64,000 nt of DNA from Polyporus tsugae (lineage: Eukaryota; Basidiomycota; Agaricomycetes; Polyporales; Polyporaceae): positions 3,224,001 to 3,288,000 of the forward strand of contig JAHRBS010000004.1 of assembly GCA_024305745.1 (NCBI GenBank), given 5' to 3'. The notes beneath the pieces are model-generated. The model ran no database searches. It was given only the letters and a program-made list of their open reading frames with translations, and had not been told where the DNA came from. Below are positions 10,555-21,735 of the stretch, in pieces. The position numbers and the translations under genes are program-made. Positions within the stretch are counted from its first letter, which is position 1. Every line of letters begins with the position of its first letter.

Positions 10555-11665
10555 CTAAACAGCTGGCTCGGGCTTGGTCGTCTCTGCAGCACTACCTCTT
10601 TCCTGTGGGGGTTCCTCTGCCTTCTTCGCCGCTTCTGGTTCCTCTGCCCTAGCCGCAGGCTCCTCCGACTTCGACATGTCAGCCTCCTCAGCTTCCGCCG
10701 CGGGTGTCTCTACCTTGGGCGGCGCTGTAGTTGGCTCCGCAGCTGTAGGCTCCTCCTTCGTTTCTTCCTTAGCGGGAGGGGGAGGGGCAGCTTCCTCCTT
10801 CGTCGAACTGATGTCACCGCCGAGCCCCTTGACGAGGTCCTCTGCATCCGCGCCGGTCAAGCCAAGCTCCTTCACGAGCGCCTCTAGGTCGTCATCCGTG
10901 ACGTTCACGCCATGCAGGCCAGCATCTCCAAGGGCCTGCCCTGCATCGACCTCACCCTCGCGACGGGGTTGCTTGGCCTTGCTGGGTGAGGGGGCGGGGG
11001 ATATGTGCTCGGGGTTCATCTGGGCGGGGGCGTATGCGCCAGGGATACCGACAGGAATAGCGCGGAGGAGGGGTTTGTCTTCTTCGAAGGGATCCCATGC
11101 TTCGTTGAGACGCAGGAACTGGTCGAGCTCGCCGAATTCCACGGCTTCCTCGCTGAATGGTAGATTGTCTCGTCAGACATGAGGCTCCGCAGTACACACG
11201 GTGGGGGCCACCCACAAATCCTGGAAGGTCTGCAGACCCGCAAGGGTAAGTGATGTAAGCATGCTTTCCGTGCGGACGCCGCAGCCGCGAAGTTTCGTAT
11301 GGATAGGATGGACGTACCCCTGGAAATTCACCGCCGATGAGAATCCCAGGGAGCTGCTGCTTGTCTGCGCCCCGCGGGTCAGCTTTCGCGCGGGACAGGT
11401 GTTGGACGAGCGGAAAGCAGACTGGTACTAGCCTAGTGGAGCTTTCCTTCGCCAGAGCTTCTTGGCGTCCTCGTCCGATGCAAGATCATAGGATGTGAAC
11501 TGGGCCTTCTTGACCTGCAAGACGCGAAGGACGTATTCTGTACACGGGGTGGTTGATCAGTTGTGGCAATGCCGATTAAAGCACGGAGGACACACCTTGA
11601 CGCTGCCTGAGCGCGGGCTGAGAGGCAATGGTAGTGAGAAAGACTTGAATCGGTGGAGAAGGCAT
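10555..11665 (-). CDS. SH3BGR-family thioredoxin-fold protein with long acidic Ala/Glu/Pro tail
   Basis: Five exons (11596-11665, 11433-11537, 11318-11364, 11216-11229, 10555-11152) give 277 aa. Residues 1-95 form the glutaredoxin-like SH3BGR domain: MPSPPIQVFLTTIASQPALR, then EYVLRVLQVKKAQFTSYDLA, LWRRKAPLDKQQLPGILIGG, and EEAVEFGELDQFLRLNE. The catalytic CxxC of glutaredoxins is absent, as is usual for this family, so it is probably a binding rather than a redox protein. The tail is low complexity (EEAAPPPPAKEETKEE, with AEEPEAAKKAEEPPQE) and predicted disordered. A short DDDLEALVKELGLTGADAE block near residue 150 looks folded. The intron at 11365-11432 appears to start with GC rather than GT. 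Exon 4 is only 14 nt. It is divergent from the MMSDH gene. Confidence 0.8.
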
Positions 11666-12031
11666 GGTGGTATTGACGGCAAGACAAATGGCAATTGCGA
11701 TTCAGAGTCAGAACAAGTTGGTGTGGCAGGCTAAGGGCTTGATCTGGCAACGAGGACGTCGGGGCGGGACGCCCGTGGCGGATCAGGACAGCGGCCGACG
11801 GGTAGCGAATGGACAGTCATGGGCGCCTGTCGGCGACATTTACCCCACATGATCAACGCGTCCGGAACTTGTTCACTGATGACCCACTCGACGACACGCC
11901 TCCGCCCCGGAAGACCGGCGGAATAAGATACTTACCTCCTGTGCGAACTTCTTTGCCCTCTCCCACTCCATCTGGCTCGACATCGAGGCGCATATCCTAC
12001 TCTCAACCTACTCTGCCTCTGACATCATACC
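11666..12031. promoter_or_regulatory. Divergent promoter region, SH3BGR-like gene / MMSDH
   Basis: 366 bp between two outward-facing starts. A CT-rich run (TTGCCCTCTCCCACTCCATC near 11953) lies ahead of the MMSDH ATG. No other gene is seen. Confidence 0.5.
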
Positions 12032-14337
12032 ATGCCTCTTGCCAAACTCCCCCGGCCAGCGCAGCTCCGCGTGCGCTCTCTCGCCACCAGCTCTACTGCC
12101 CGGCCTGCACTCAGCGGTCTCAGCGCAACCGCAAAATCGAGGGCTGAGAAGATCTCCCAGGAGTGGAAGGGTACCAGTGCGACAGGAGGCAACACCAAGA
12201 ACTTCGTTGGCGGGGAGTTCGTCGAGAGCAAGGCCGACCAGTGGGTCGACGTCGTCGACCCGGTACGTCCTGGCTTCTTGAGAACCAATAGCATGTACGC
12301 TGAACGCTGCGCTGTGCTAGGCCTCTCAAACACTTCTGACGAGAGTGCCGGAGACTACTTCCTCTGAATTCGAGCAGGCAGTGGATGCCGCTCAGCAGGC
12401 GTACAAAACATGGAGCCGTACTAGTGTCCTCACCCGTCAACGGTTTGTCATGGAGTGCGTCCAACCTGCTTCTGCTGCTTCCGAGGCGTGCATCTTAATC
12501 GTACGTCACAGCCTCCAGCACCAACTGAGGCAACACGCAGACGCGATTGCGAGTAGTATTGTTCTCGAGCAAGGCAAGACGTATCCTGGTACGTGACAAT
12601 TTCCCTTAGACCATGGTAAAACTTTAGTGTTCATACTCCAACCAGATGCGCAGGGAGATCTCCTCCGAGGTTTGCAAGTAGTGGAGACTGCAACTAACAT
12701 TCCTAGCGCGCTCCTCGGTGATACCATTGAAGGTCGGTCCGAGAATCGTGTTCCACGAGGTACCAAGTAACGTTGTCCTGCAGTCTCGAAGGACATGGAT
12801 ACCTCGACGCGGCGACTTCCGTTGGGTGTTTGCGCTAGGTCTGTTCATCCTGCATACACCATATACCCTGAACTGATCATTCCAAACATCAACCTGCAGC
12901 ATTGCGCCTTTCAACTTCCCTGCGTGAGTCTGGGATGCACCATGATGAACATCGCAAACTTACATCATCTCCTCAGAATGATTCCGTTGTGGACAATTCC
13001 CGTGGCTCTTGCCACCGGCAACACCCTCGTCTTGAAGCCTTCAGAACGGGACCCGGGTGCTGCTATGATGATCGCTGAACTTTGCCAGAAGGCAGGTCTT
13101 CCAGCAGGCGTCCTCAACGTCGTGCATGGTACTGTTCCGACGGTCAACGCCATCTGCGACCATCCCAGAATCAAGGCCATCAGCTTTGTCGGTGGTGACC
13201 GTGCAGGCAAACACATCTACGAGCGGTATGCGTATTCGTGTCTCTTGTTCAATACGTGTGGCTGATATATCTCTACAAAGCGGTCGTGCCACTGGAAAGC
13301 GTGTCCAGGCGAACATGGGTGCAAAGAACCATGCAGTACTCATGCCTGACGGTTCGTCTAACTCCATCTGTGATAGGTCGGGTTGTGATTAACGTCCGTG
13401 GTTAGCCAACAAGAATCACGCATTGAACTCGATCCTTGGGGCTGCATTTGGAGGTGAGCGATTAGAATCGCTCGAGAGACGCATGCGCTGACGGTGCGTT
13501 AGCTGCTGGCCAACGTTGCATGGCCATCTCCGTTGCTGTATTGGTCGGCAATGCACAATCCTGGTTGCCCGAAATCGTCGAGCGCGCTAAGAAGCTCAAG
13601 GTCGGCCAAGGCTTCGAGCAGGGTGTCGATATGTACGTCTATGGAATGCTCATATTCGAAGTTAGTAGTTGGTGCTGACATTCGGCTTAGTGGTCCAGTT
13701 ATTTCCCAGGCTGCCAAACAGCGCATTACTGGTTTGATTACCTCCGCAGAGGAAGAGGGTGGTATCATTGCGCTCGACGGCCGTGGTTATGAGGTCGCCG
13801 GGTACCCTGACGGTAACTGGGTTGGTCCCACTGTTATCGAGGCTACGACCACAATGCGGTGCTACCGGTAACCCATATCCTTCCTCTATCTCTCGCACGC
13901 CTGTGCTCATATAACACCATCAGCGAGGAGATCTTTGGTCCTGCGCTCATTGTAATCAAGGCCGACACGCTGGATGACGCGCTGGCAATCATCAACGAAA
14001 ACAAGTACGGCAACGGCACTGCGATCTTCACGAACTCTGGTGCAACCGCGCGCAAGTTCGAACGTGAGGTTGAGGTCGGCCAGGTCGGGATCAACGTCCC
14101 CATCCCTGTCCCTCTTCCCATGTTCTCTTGGAGTGGCAACAAGAGCAGCTTCCTCGGTGACATTCCATTCTACGGTCGCGGGTGAGTATCTACTGCCATG
14201 TCAATATGGCGAAGTTGCTGATTGTACATTCCAGCGGCATCGATTTCTACACTCAGAACAAGACAACGACGGCCTTGTGGAAGGCGGAGGACGCGATCGG
14301 AAACAAGGCGTCTGTGGATATGCCCACCCACCATTGA
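12032..14337 (+). CDS. Methylmalonate-semialdehyde dehydrogenase (acylating), mitochondrial, ALDH6 family
   Basis: The enzyme converts (methyl)malonate semialdehyde to propionyl-/acetyl-CoA with NAD and CoA in valine and pyrimidine breakdown. Thirteen exons run from 12032-12262 to 14235-14337, giving 547 aa. The first about 35 residues ([20 protein letters not shown]) are Arg/Ser-rich and without acidic residues, like a mitochondrial presequence. Then come [55 protein letters not shown] and [20 protein letters not shown]. The nucleotide-binding segment is [18 protein letters not shown]. The catalytic Cys is in [13 protein letters not shown], followed by [17 protein letters not shown] and [20 protein letters not shown]. 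The ending [16 protein letters not shown] is the usual MMSDH C-terminus. Length matches the family. Exon 6 (12900-12923) is only 24 nt. All 12 introns are GT-AG and restore frame. Confidence 0.93.
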
Positions 14338-14432
14338 GTACACGTCGCGGATATACACGATGCATTGTACCATAGCAATACAGTTTGACTTCTATGGCCT
14401 TCCGTGGCCACCTGGTTATATGCGGTGCTCGT

Positions 14433-15122
14433 CTACTGTACCCCTTGCGTGCTTGTCCCGAACACTTCGTCGAGGAACGCGTTCGAGAGCCGTACGCACT
14501 GATCGTAGACCTTGTCGAAACCGTTCTGGGGACCCCGTCAGCTTGAATATCTCAGCTCAGACGGGCACAGAACTTAAGGTACTGACCATACCACCGTAGT
14601 ATGGGTCGGGGATTGGCTTGTTGTCGAGATACGAGCCCCAGAGACGGACTTCCGCAGTGGTGTCGTGCGGCTTCACCCGCTCGAGGTTCCGCAGGTTCGA
14701 CTCGTCGGACGCGAGGATGTGCGTGAACTGCTTGAAGTCGGACTGCTGGACCTGCCGTCCGGAGTGCTTGATCGGGACGTCGTTCTACTTGACATCGTCC
14801 CAGATGATGGATGAGGATGAGAAAACTAGTATCCAGATACGCTGCAGGCGTGGCAAGCTACCTTCTTGCAGACCTGCACCGTCCTACGATATATGTATAC
14901 ACCGTGGTTAGCTGGATTCAGAGAGCAAATGCCTATGCGCGAACTATCGTACCGATCGTCAGGATCCTCGCCGATGTGGTAGTTGGAGGTCCCGGCCGAA
15001 TCGACCAGTGTGACGTCCAGGCCCCGCTCTTTCGCAACGTGCTTCAGGACCGCCTCCCCCATGGGAGAACGGCAGATGTTCCCTAAACATACGACGAGCA
15101 CCGAGACGTTCTGTGGGGACAT
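14433..15122 (-). CDS. LTP1: Low-molecular-weight protein tyrosine phosphatase
   Basis: A cytosolic phosphatase using a phosphocysteine intermediate. Four exons (14953-15122, 14862-14883, 14587-14784, 14433-14525) give 160 aa, the family's normal size. The P-loop is VLVVCLGNICRSPMGEAV: the C-x5-R-S signature with the catalytic Cys at about residue 14 and Arg at 19. The general-acid loop is PIPDPYYGGMNGFDKVYDQC, with the conserved DPYY. The rest also fits: VDSAGTSNYHIGEDPDDR and HSGRQVQQSDFKQFTHILAS. I start at ATG 15122 because homologues begin close to the P-loop. The frame stays open upstream to another ATG at 15206, which would add 28 residues. Exon 2 is only 22 nt. The 3' end lies about 95 bp from the convergent MMSDH gene. 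Confidence 0.92.
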
Positions 15123-15751
15123 GGCGGCGAAGCGAAGGGAATGATTCGCAAACGCGGTGACGCGTTCATGAAACGGTACCGGTGTCGAATGTGTTGGTAT
15201 TACCATATCAAGCAGGCGTAGGCCCTGTTCGTAAGTTAAGAGACCTTCGATCGTCCAATTTGCTTTAGGATGATCGGAGAGCTGAATACTTGGTCTTCAG
15301 CAAACATCCAGGCATAGAATGAGGCCAAGTCAGTGGAGGCGGACTACATGAGCGCATGGTTTGAATGTGGGAGGATGACTCTATACGCGTCTGCAAATTT
15401 GGGGTTGTCTGTGGGTTACCGTACGTTATTATGCCCGAGGCTGATTCAGCCTACCTACCCCGAGAAGTAGATATCCAAATGTCGATGGGGTAAACACGTG
15501 CGGAGGGAGCAATCATTACATGGAATTGGTCTATGTAGGACTAGGTAGAATGGGCGATAGCACGGAGGTCTGTAAGTAGTCATCAAGGGCGGACATCAAG
15601 CAAGCAGTGACATTTTATCAAGGGGTCGCTGTAGGTCAGGGTAGCAGGCGTAGCAAAAGAGGTATACACACCGCGATGAAGAAGGAAAGGGATGCGGCAA
15701 GGTGGAGGAAAACAAGTATCACCCCAACTGATGGGGGAGGTGTGGGTGTCT
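15123..15751. other. Intergenic region between the phosphatase and glycosyltransferase genes
   Basis: Promoter of the phosphatase gene and 3' flank of the glycosyltransferase. The first 84 bp could be coding if the upstream ATG at 15206 is used. Nothing else is recognised. Confidence 0.5.
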
Positions 15752-18221
15752 TTACCACTTGAGCCATTCCCCGTACATGTTCGGAACCTCCCCGCGAACG
15801 TATGCCTCGAAAGTTCGCTTCAGGACCGTTGACCAATCGAGATCCCGCTTGTCATCTGCCACAAGGTCCGCAGGATACTCTGTCCGGTCTGTCGTAGCTG
15901 CCTCTTTCACTTCCGCCTGAGCCCGTGCTGCCCGCTCGCCATTGATGAAACGAGGTCCTAGATCTGGCCAGTTCCGTGTAGGATCGAATGGTTGCCACCT
16001 GTACCAGCATGAACGCAGGATCCCTCGATAGCGACACTCAGATACGCTTACCAGAAGTTGTGGAAATGGTACGAGTAGGCTCCCTTGAAGAAACCGTTGA
16101 AACCAAGGGCATGCGGCGCCGCGCTCTTTTCCCGAGGGGTAAAGAAGAAGTCACCGAACCTTCAAATTACAATGATCAGCCGAACGTTCAACAAGACGTC
16201 GAGCACGGGGAACACCTACTCAGTGAAGTACGGTTGTGGCGGGCGCTCCCGCTGGTAGTCTTCCGTGTTCAACCATGCAGAATCAAACAGCGCGTCAGGC
16301 AGCCGCAACAGCAGCGGCTCGAGGGCGGCATCCTTTGTGTACCGAGACACTGTCATCGGGTGGAAATCCAGACCGTTCTTGAGCGCGGTGCGGAACAAGA
16401 ACGTGCCAAGCGCCGATCCCTTGTTCAGCTTCAAGACAGCTGTGTTATACCTCTCCAGGCGCGACCACCGGTACGCGAACGCCCCCTTCCATCCCCACAG
16501 CTCTTCCCAGTCGCGCAGCAGGATCGTGTCCGCGTCAAGGTAGATGCCTCCGAAGCGGTGACACAGCACGAAACGCGCCATATCGGACAGGATGACAGAG
16601 AGACGGTCGTACGACGACGGGGACTTCGAACCAACCCGGTTGGCCTTGTCGTCCTCTTCCGTCTTCGTACCGGCAGCGTGTGAGGTACCCACAACATCTC
16701 CGCTCGTGGAGGACGACTCGGCCTTCTGTTGAGGAACCTTTTCCACGACACCGCCGGAGTTGAACAGGGAATCCCGCATGTCGCGCCACTCGTCCTTCAG
16801 CTCTGGTATGCCGTCCAGCTGCTCTGTCGTGTTCCACAGCTTGAACTGGATAACGTCCTTAAAGCGCGGATGCAAGAATGGCGACGCCCACGGGTTCGAC
16901 TTGAGCTGCTCGAACATGTCGCGCAGGGCCGACGGGTTGGGCACAGAGGCGGCAGGACCGGGGTTAACCCACAACCAAAACTTGGGCCGGCAGATCGTGG
17001 GATCCTGGTGCTCGGGGTCGAAGTTCAGGTCGAGGTTCTGGGTGTAGAGAAACGACAGCAAGGCGAGGTACGGCTTGTCCGTGAACGGGCCCGTCCAGAA
17101 CATGTGGAACAAGTGCGGACTGTCGTCACAGGCTGCTGGCCGGTCTTGGTGCGCGGTGTATTGCGGCGGCTGGGGGAAGTAGACGTGCGGCTCCCAGTCG
17201 GCGTTGCGCTTCTTGACGAAGCCCGCGTTCGGGTCGGCGACGCCCTTGCTCTTGAGCGCGAGCGCGGGGTTTACCTGCGGGGTGGTCTGCGTGCTGTTCT
17301 GAAGCTCCCCGTCCTCGACGTAGATGTACTTCCAGTCGTCCATCTTCCCCCTCCGCACCCGGGCGCTGTTGTCCAGCCCTCCACCAAGTCGCAGCACCTC
17401 AAGGCAATCCCGAACATACTGTACCCATGGATAAGCCACGACGTGGAGCGAAGAATGGTGGAGGATCTTTTACCTTGTTCTGGGAAAAGTCGCAGTGCTC
17501 CATGACCACATCCATGTCTGCCACGCTACCGGGTAATGGACGTGGAGGATACGCGACGTTTGGCGGTTTGCTCTGAACGTCGATATATACACGCTTGGCA
17601 CCAATACCGACGGTGTTGGTCACACCTGGGGGGCGGAAGCGTGAGGGGATGGTCGACGACTTTCTCGGGGGCAGCGCGGGGTTGATTGGAGGCGCGGTGA
17701 GCCCAATGTTCTCCGGGACTGCCCTTCGGTTAGGTTTGCGACGATAAGGAGAACGTCGAGCATGACGCACTTTTCTGCCCGCTAGGGTAGTGTCCAGCAG
17801 CTACCTCCCACTCCCATATTCGCTGGAGGTCTTCGCGTCTGTATACCAGTGTTGGTGGCTCCGCATACGTTGTCCAGTTCCTGTCCTCTGACACGAAACG
17901 ATCCCGCAGCGAGATCATCAAGACAATGGTGAAGACTATGGCAAGAAAGCCTGCCGCGAGTATGATCCTGCCTCGTCTCCGGCCAAAACGTGTGATGGTA
18001 ATTTGGTGCAGTTTCGGGGCGTTAGGAAGCATGAGGCGGAGGCGACGTGTGCGAACGCCAGGGATGGGAAGTGAGATGGGCATAAGCCACGACGAGGACT
18101 GATGATGACGCTGCCACTTTTCGCGCACGGCAGAAGAGTGCAAGGGGAGTCCATTGGTCGTTCGCGCTTTTTCGGCATAACCGTTTCCGCGCTGTTGCGG
18201 GAAGTATATTGAGGTCGCCAT
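15752..18221 (-). CDS. Type II membrane glycosyltransferase with DxD motif (GT32-like)
   Basis: Five exons (17771-18221, 17474-17718, 16220-17418, 16052-16159, 15752-15998) give 749 aa. A basic cytosolic N-terminus of about 77 residues is followed by one span (RIILAAGFLAIVFTIVLMIS, about residues 82-101), so the enzyme is a Golgi-type type II membrane protein. The lumenal part has AKRVYIDVQSKPPNVAYPP, YVRDCLEVLRLGGGLDN and a HLFHMFWTGPFTDKPYLALL block. The key sugar-nucleotide/metal site is ARFVLCHRFGGIYLDADTIL, with the DAD acidic triad, preceded by a Ser/Thr/Asp-rich linker. The C-terminal HFHNFWWQPFDP is typical of this fungal group. GT32 includes Och1 and Sur1/Csg1-type enzymes; donor and acceptor cannot be read from sequence. 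Intron 17719-17770 was placed by the IPENIGL continuation. Confidence 0.85.
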
Positions 18222-18585
18222 CCTGGAGGGACGGTGTAGCCCAACAGGGAGAGGGTGCTGGAGACTAGGAGAGCTATAGGCTAGGGCGCCGTGAGGAAGG
18301 ACAAGAAGCGGGGGAGGGGGGGAGGGAGAGACCGAGACCGTGCAGGATTCCAGTGGACGTGGACCAACGGCGCGACACCAACAACCACTGCCAGTGCGGG
18401 CACGTGCGATTCCCTCACCCAGCGCCTACTCCCTTCTCCCCCTTTACAGAAACTCGACATGGGGATGCGGCGCACAACACAGTCATTGGCCATGGAACTG
18501 TATATCGATAATTTTCCCAGAGCATCGCTACTATTAGTACAGTGGTCCTACATCTACTCGTCTGCCGCGCACATCGCCCATCGCT
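18222..18585. other. Intergenic region upstream of the glycosyltransferase and downstream of PYK
   Basis: 364 bp; contains a G-rich run (GGGGGAGGGGGGGAGGG near 18310). It holds the glycosyltransferase promoter and the pyruvate kinase 3' flank. No gene. Confidence 0.5.
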
Positions 18586-20836
18586 CTAATTCGCCCCCAG
18601 AGCCTGCTGAACCAGGTCCGCCGGGTCGGTTGGCACAGACAGGATGCGCAGCGTATTCGTGTGCCCGAGACCGCCCTTCCAGCCCTGCACAGCAATGACA
18701 GTGGTGCCGGTCTTGATGATATTAAGTGCAAGCGCATTCCGGAGACCAAACCGGATACGGTTGTCGACCTGCAAAGCAGTCTGTTCAGCACAAGTCCAAT
18801 GCGTACACAAACGTGCTCCTTACATCCGTCTGCCACTGGTGGGCCTCGATTCCACGGGGCTCGGGGTACCAGAAGGGGTAGCATCCCCTGTGCAGGTGGA
18901 TCTGGCGCGCCGTCTGCTGGTTGCGAGTCACTGCGCAAAAATGAACTTCAGCACCACTCCACTATCCAGTGTCCTTGGAACCTACCGGTGATGATCGGAA
19001 CTGCAGGACGGTACTTAGAGATCAGACGTGCAGTGTTACCACTGGTCGAGAGCACAATGATAGCGCTCGCATTCTGTTCCGAAGCCGCAGCAACAGCCGC
19101 CAGTGCGACGGTCTCAACAGTCTCCGTGGGTCGAGAAGTAGTGTTCCGGAGCTCATCGTACAGCGCAGGATAGCAAATCGCAGCTTCCGCGAGTAAACAA
19201 GTCTCGGCCATCATGAGAACTGTTCAGTCGCATTAGCCAAGCCCTTATACGTCACAAAGTCTGAATTTACCGGACTGGATAGGATATGACCCCTTCGCAG
19301 TTTCGCCGGAAAGCATGACGCAGTCCGCGCCGTCCATCACGGCATTCGCGACATCGCTAACCTCTGCACGGGTCGGGCGGGGGTTGTACTGGGGGAGTAG
19401 GGCATTGAATGAACTGGTGCACTAAGGGGAAAAGCCTTGCGGAACTTACGGTCATCGACTCAAGCATCTGGGTGGCGACGATAACGGGCTTGCCGGCCGT
19501 GTTGCACTTCGCGATCATCATCTTCTGAGCGAGGAACACTTGGCTGGCGGGAATCTCGATGCCGAGGTCACCACGCGCGACCATGACACCGTCGGTCTCC
19601 CCGAGGATCTCGTCAAAGTTGGCGACACCCTGCTCGTTCTCGATCTTGACGATAATCTTGATGTTCGCACCATCGGGACCAAGCACGCGACGGATTTCGC
19701 GCACGTCTTCCCCGCGACGAATAAAGGACGCGAAGACCATGTCGACGCCGTTCTTGACGCCGAACTGGAGGTCCGCCTTATCCTTCTCGGAGAGCGCGGG
19801 GAGGTCAACGTCGGTCTTGGGCAAATTGACGCCCTTGCGAGAACTGATGTTGCCGTTGTTCAATGCGCGTACGCGAACATTTTCACCCTCGATAGCAATA
19901 ACGAGGAGAGAAAGGATACCGTCATCGACGTAGATGAGCTTGCCGGGTGCCGTGACCTTTGGCATGTTTTTCTGAGACCCAGAGTTAGTTACAGAAATTT
20001 GTGTCTGCAAGCCGGCTCATACTCACGTAGTCAACGTACATAACCTTGTCATCGCAGAGTTCCTTGTATTGGTCATCAGTAGATAAGATGAACTCGTGGC
20101 CCGCCTTGATGGGGAACTGAGTGATTCGAATGTCAGTCGTCAAAGTCAAAATTTGACTGGAAATTCAGGGGACGTACATCGGCCTTGTTCCTCGTCAAAC
20201 CAGTACGGATCTCAGGGCCTTTCTGTGGAATGCTTCAGCTCCTGTTCGCCTCGCGATTGTGAGAGTGGTACGTACTGTGTCCAAAGCAATGGCGACTGGG
20301 CGGCCCTCGGGATCGACTACTAGCGAATGAACATTCGCCTTTCACAGACACCTAAGAAAGGGAACGTACGCGACACCATCTTCCTGGTGTTGTCGATTAC
20401 GCTCTGATGGTACTCGTATTCTCCATGGGAGAAGTTCATCCGAACTGGAAGTGGGTGCGGTCGTATGCGCACATAGATGAGAACGCGGCGGTATGCGGCC
20501 CAAGAGAAAACACGCACCGATATTCACACCAGCCCGGCGCAAGTCGGCGAGCTTCTCGACATTGTTCACGTTCGGCCCTGCATTTCCGTAACATTCAAAA
20601 CCGAGCTCGCGATGCCCACGAGACATATACCGCACCGATGGTTGCGATGATGGACGTCTGTTGTACGCGCATATACCCAAAGTCAGCGGCTGTGGCTGAA
20701 AAAAAAACAAAGGATTGACGATCGCGCGAGGGGGACAGACCTTGCGGTGGTACTTGGTCTCCTCCGTCGGCACCTGGGCCTTGGTGGGGTCGAGCGAGGC
20801 GGCCCATTCAATGCGAGAGGTGATCAAATCGGTCAT
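18586..20836 (-). CDS. PYK1: Pyruvate kinase
   Basis: Catalyses phosphoenolpyruvate plus ADP to pyruvate plus ATP, the last step of glycolysis, in the cytosol. Twelve exons, about 528 aa, full length. The start at 20836 reads [20 protein letters not shown]. The fold blocks come in order: [54 protein letters not shown] with KGPEIRTGL, then [20 protein letters not shown]. The signature [17 protein letters not shown] contains the catalytic Lys. [12 protein letters not shown] and [13 protein letters not shown] follow, then [20 protein letters not shown] with SGETAKG. The C-terminal regulatory domain ends at LVQQALGAN. Exon 2 (20636-20657) is a 22-nt microexon. Intron density is high for a glycolytic gene, but all junctions keep frame, so the gene looks intact. 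Confidence 0.95.
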
Positions 20837-21735
20837 GGCGAGGACGAGGAAGGTGCAAGGGCGGGTGGTATGGAGAGAGGACGAAAAGATGTGCGATTGG
20901 GTTTATGTACGGTGCGAGGGGCGCCGGAGCTAAGGTGGACGATGATGATTCGATGACACTGATTCAGTTTATCTCCTCGCGCCCGCATAAGGAAGCCCTC
21001 GCGACAACCTCCACGCGGTTTACTATTCGCCACCGACTCCCGCTTGCTTCGCATTGCATTGGCCAAGGGATCGCCCAGGCAATTACGTCCCTACGAACGT
21101 GTGTCTTGTCCCTTCCTGCGTACTCTCCGCAACGATCTCCGCAAGAACCACCGTAATAGCCTCTGTCCGGCCAGGACGATCCGAAATACCTCCTCGTATC
21201 GATGGCCGCGCCAGCCAGTGGTTTCCCCAACGGGGCAGCTGGGCACAGTGGCGCGATCCGGATGTTCCCCAAAGATCGCGTTCGTAGATATAACATTCGA
21301 TTGTCAACGCTGGCGGGAGGTGTCGGCTCATCGTGCAAGGCAGTGGAGTTGTGAACATCGAATGTCGTAAGAGAAGCATTTCAAGGGCGTCGTGCCGCTC
21401 AGATGTCGCCTTCGCTCACACGAAGATTCGAAATCGCCGTCAGCATACAGCCTGAGGGGAGTTCTCCTGGACGTCTGTGAGATAGAAGGAGAGATGGAGA
21501 TGGAGCTAGCGTTTCGGCACATCCCGCGGCGGCCGCATCGAACTAAATATGTATGACGCGTCCTCAACTCGGATTGTATCAGTGGAACGCTCATGTGAAT
21601 ACCTATTAATGAGTCCATGGCTTTCACTTCTCCCAACCGTGCTGCTAGCTAGTGCAGGCGCTACTGTACAGTCAAAAGGACAGAGAATGTGGCTCATATT
21701 TCAGAACTTGTTGGATTGCCCGCGCTTCCCAGACT
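20837..21735. other. Intergenic region upstream of PYK
   Basis: About 900 bp; must contain the pyruvate kinase promoter next to 20837 and the 3' flank of the 7-TM gene. Several short open frames have no recognisable content. No RNA gene or repeat is seen. Confidence 0.5.
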
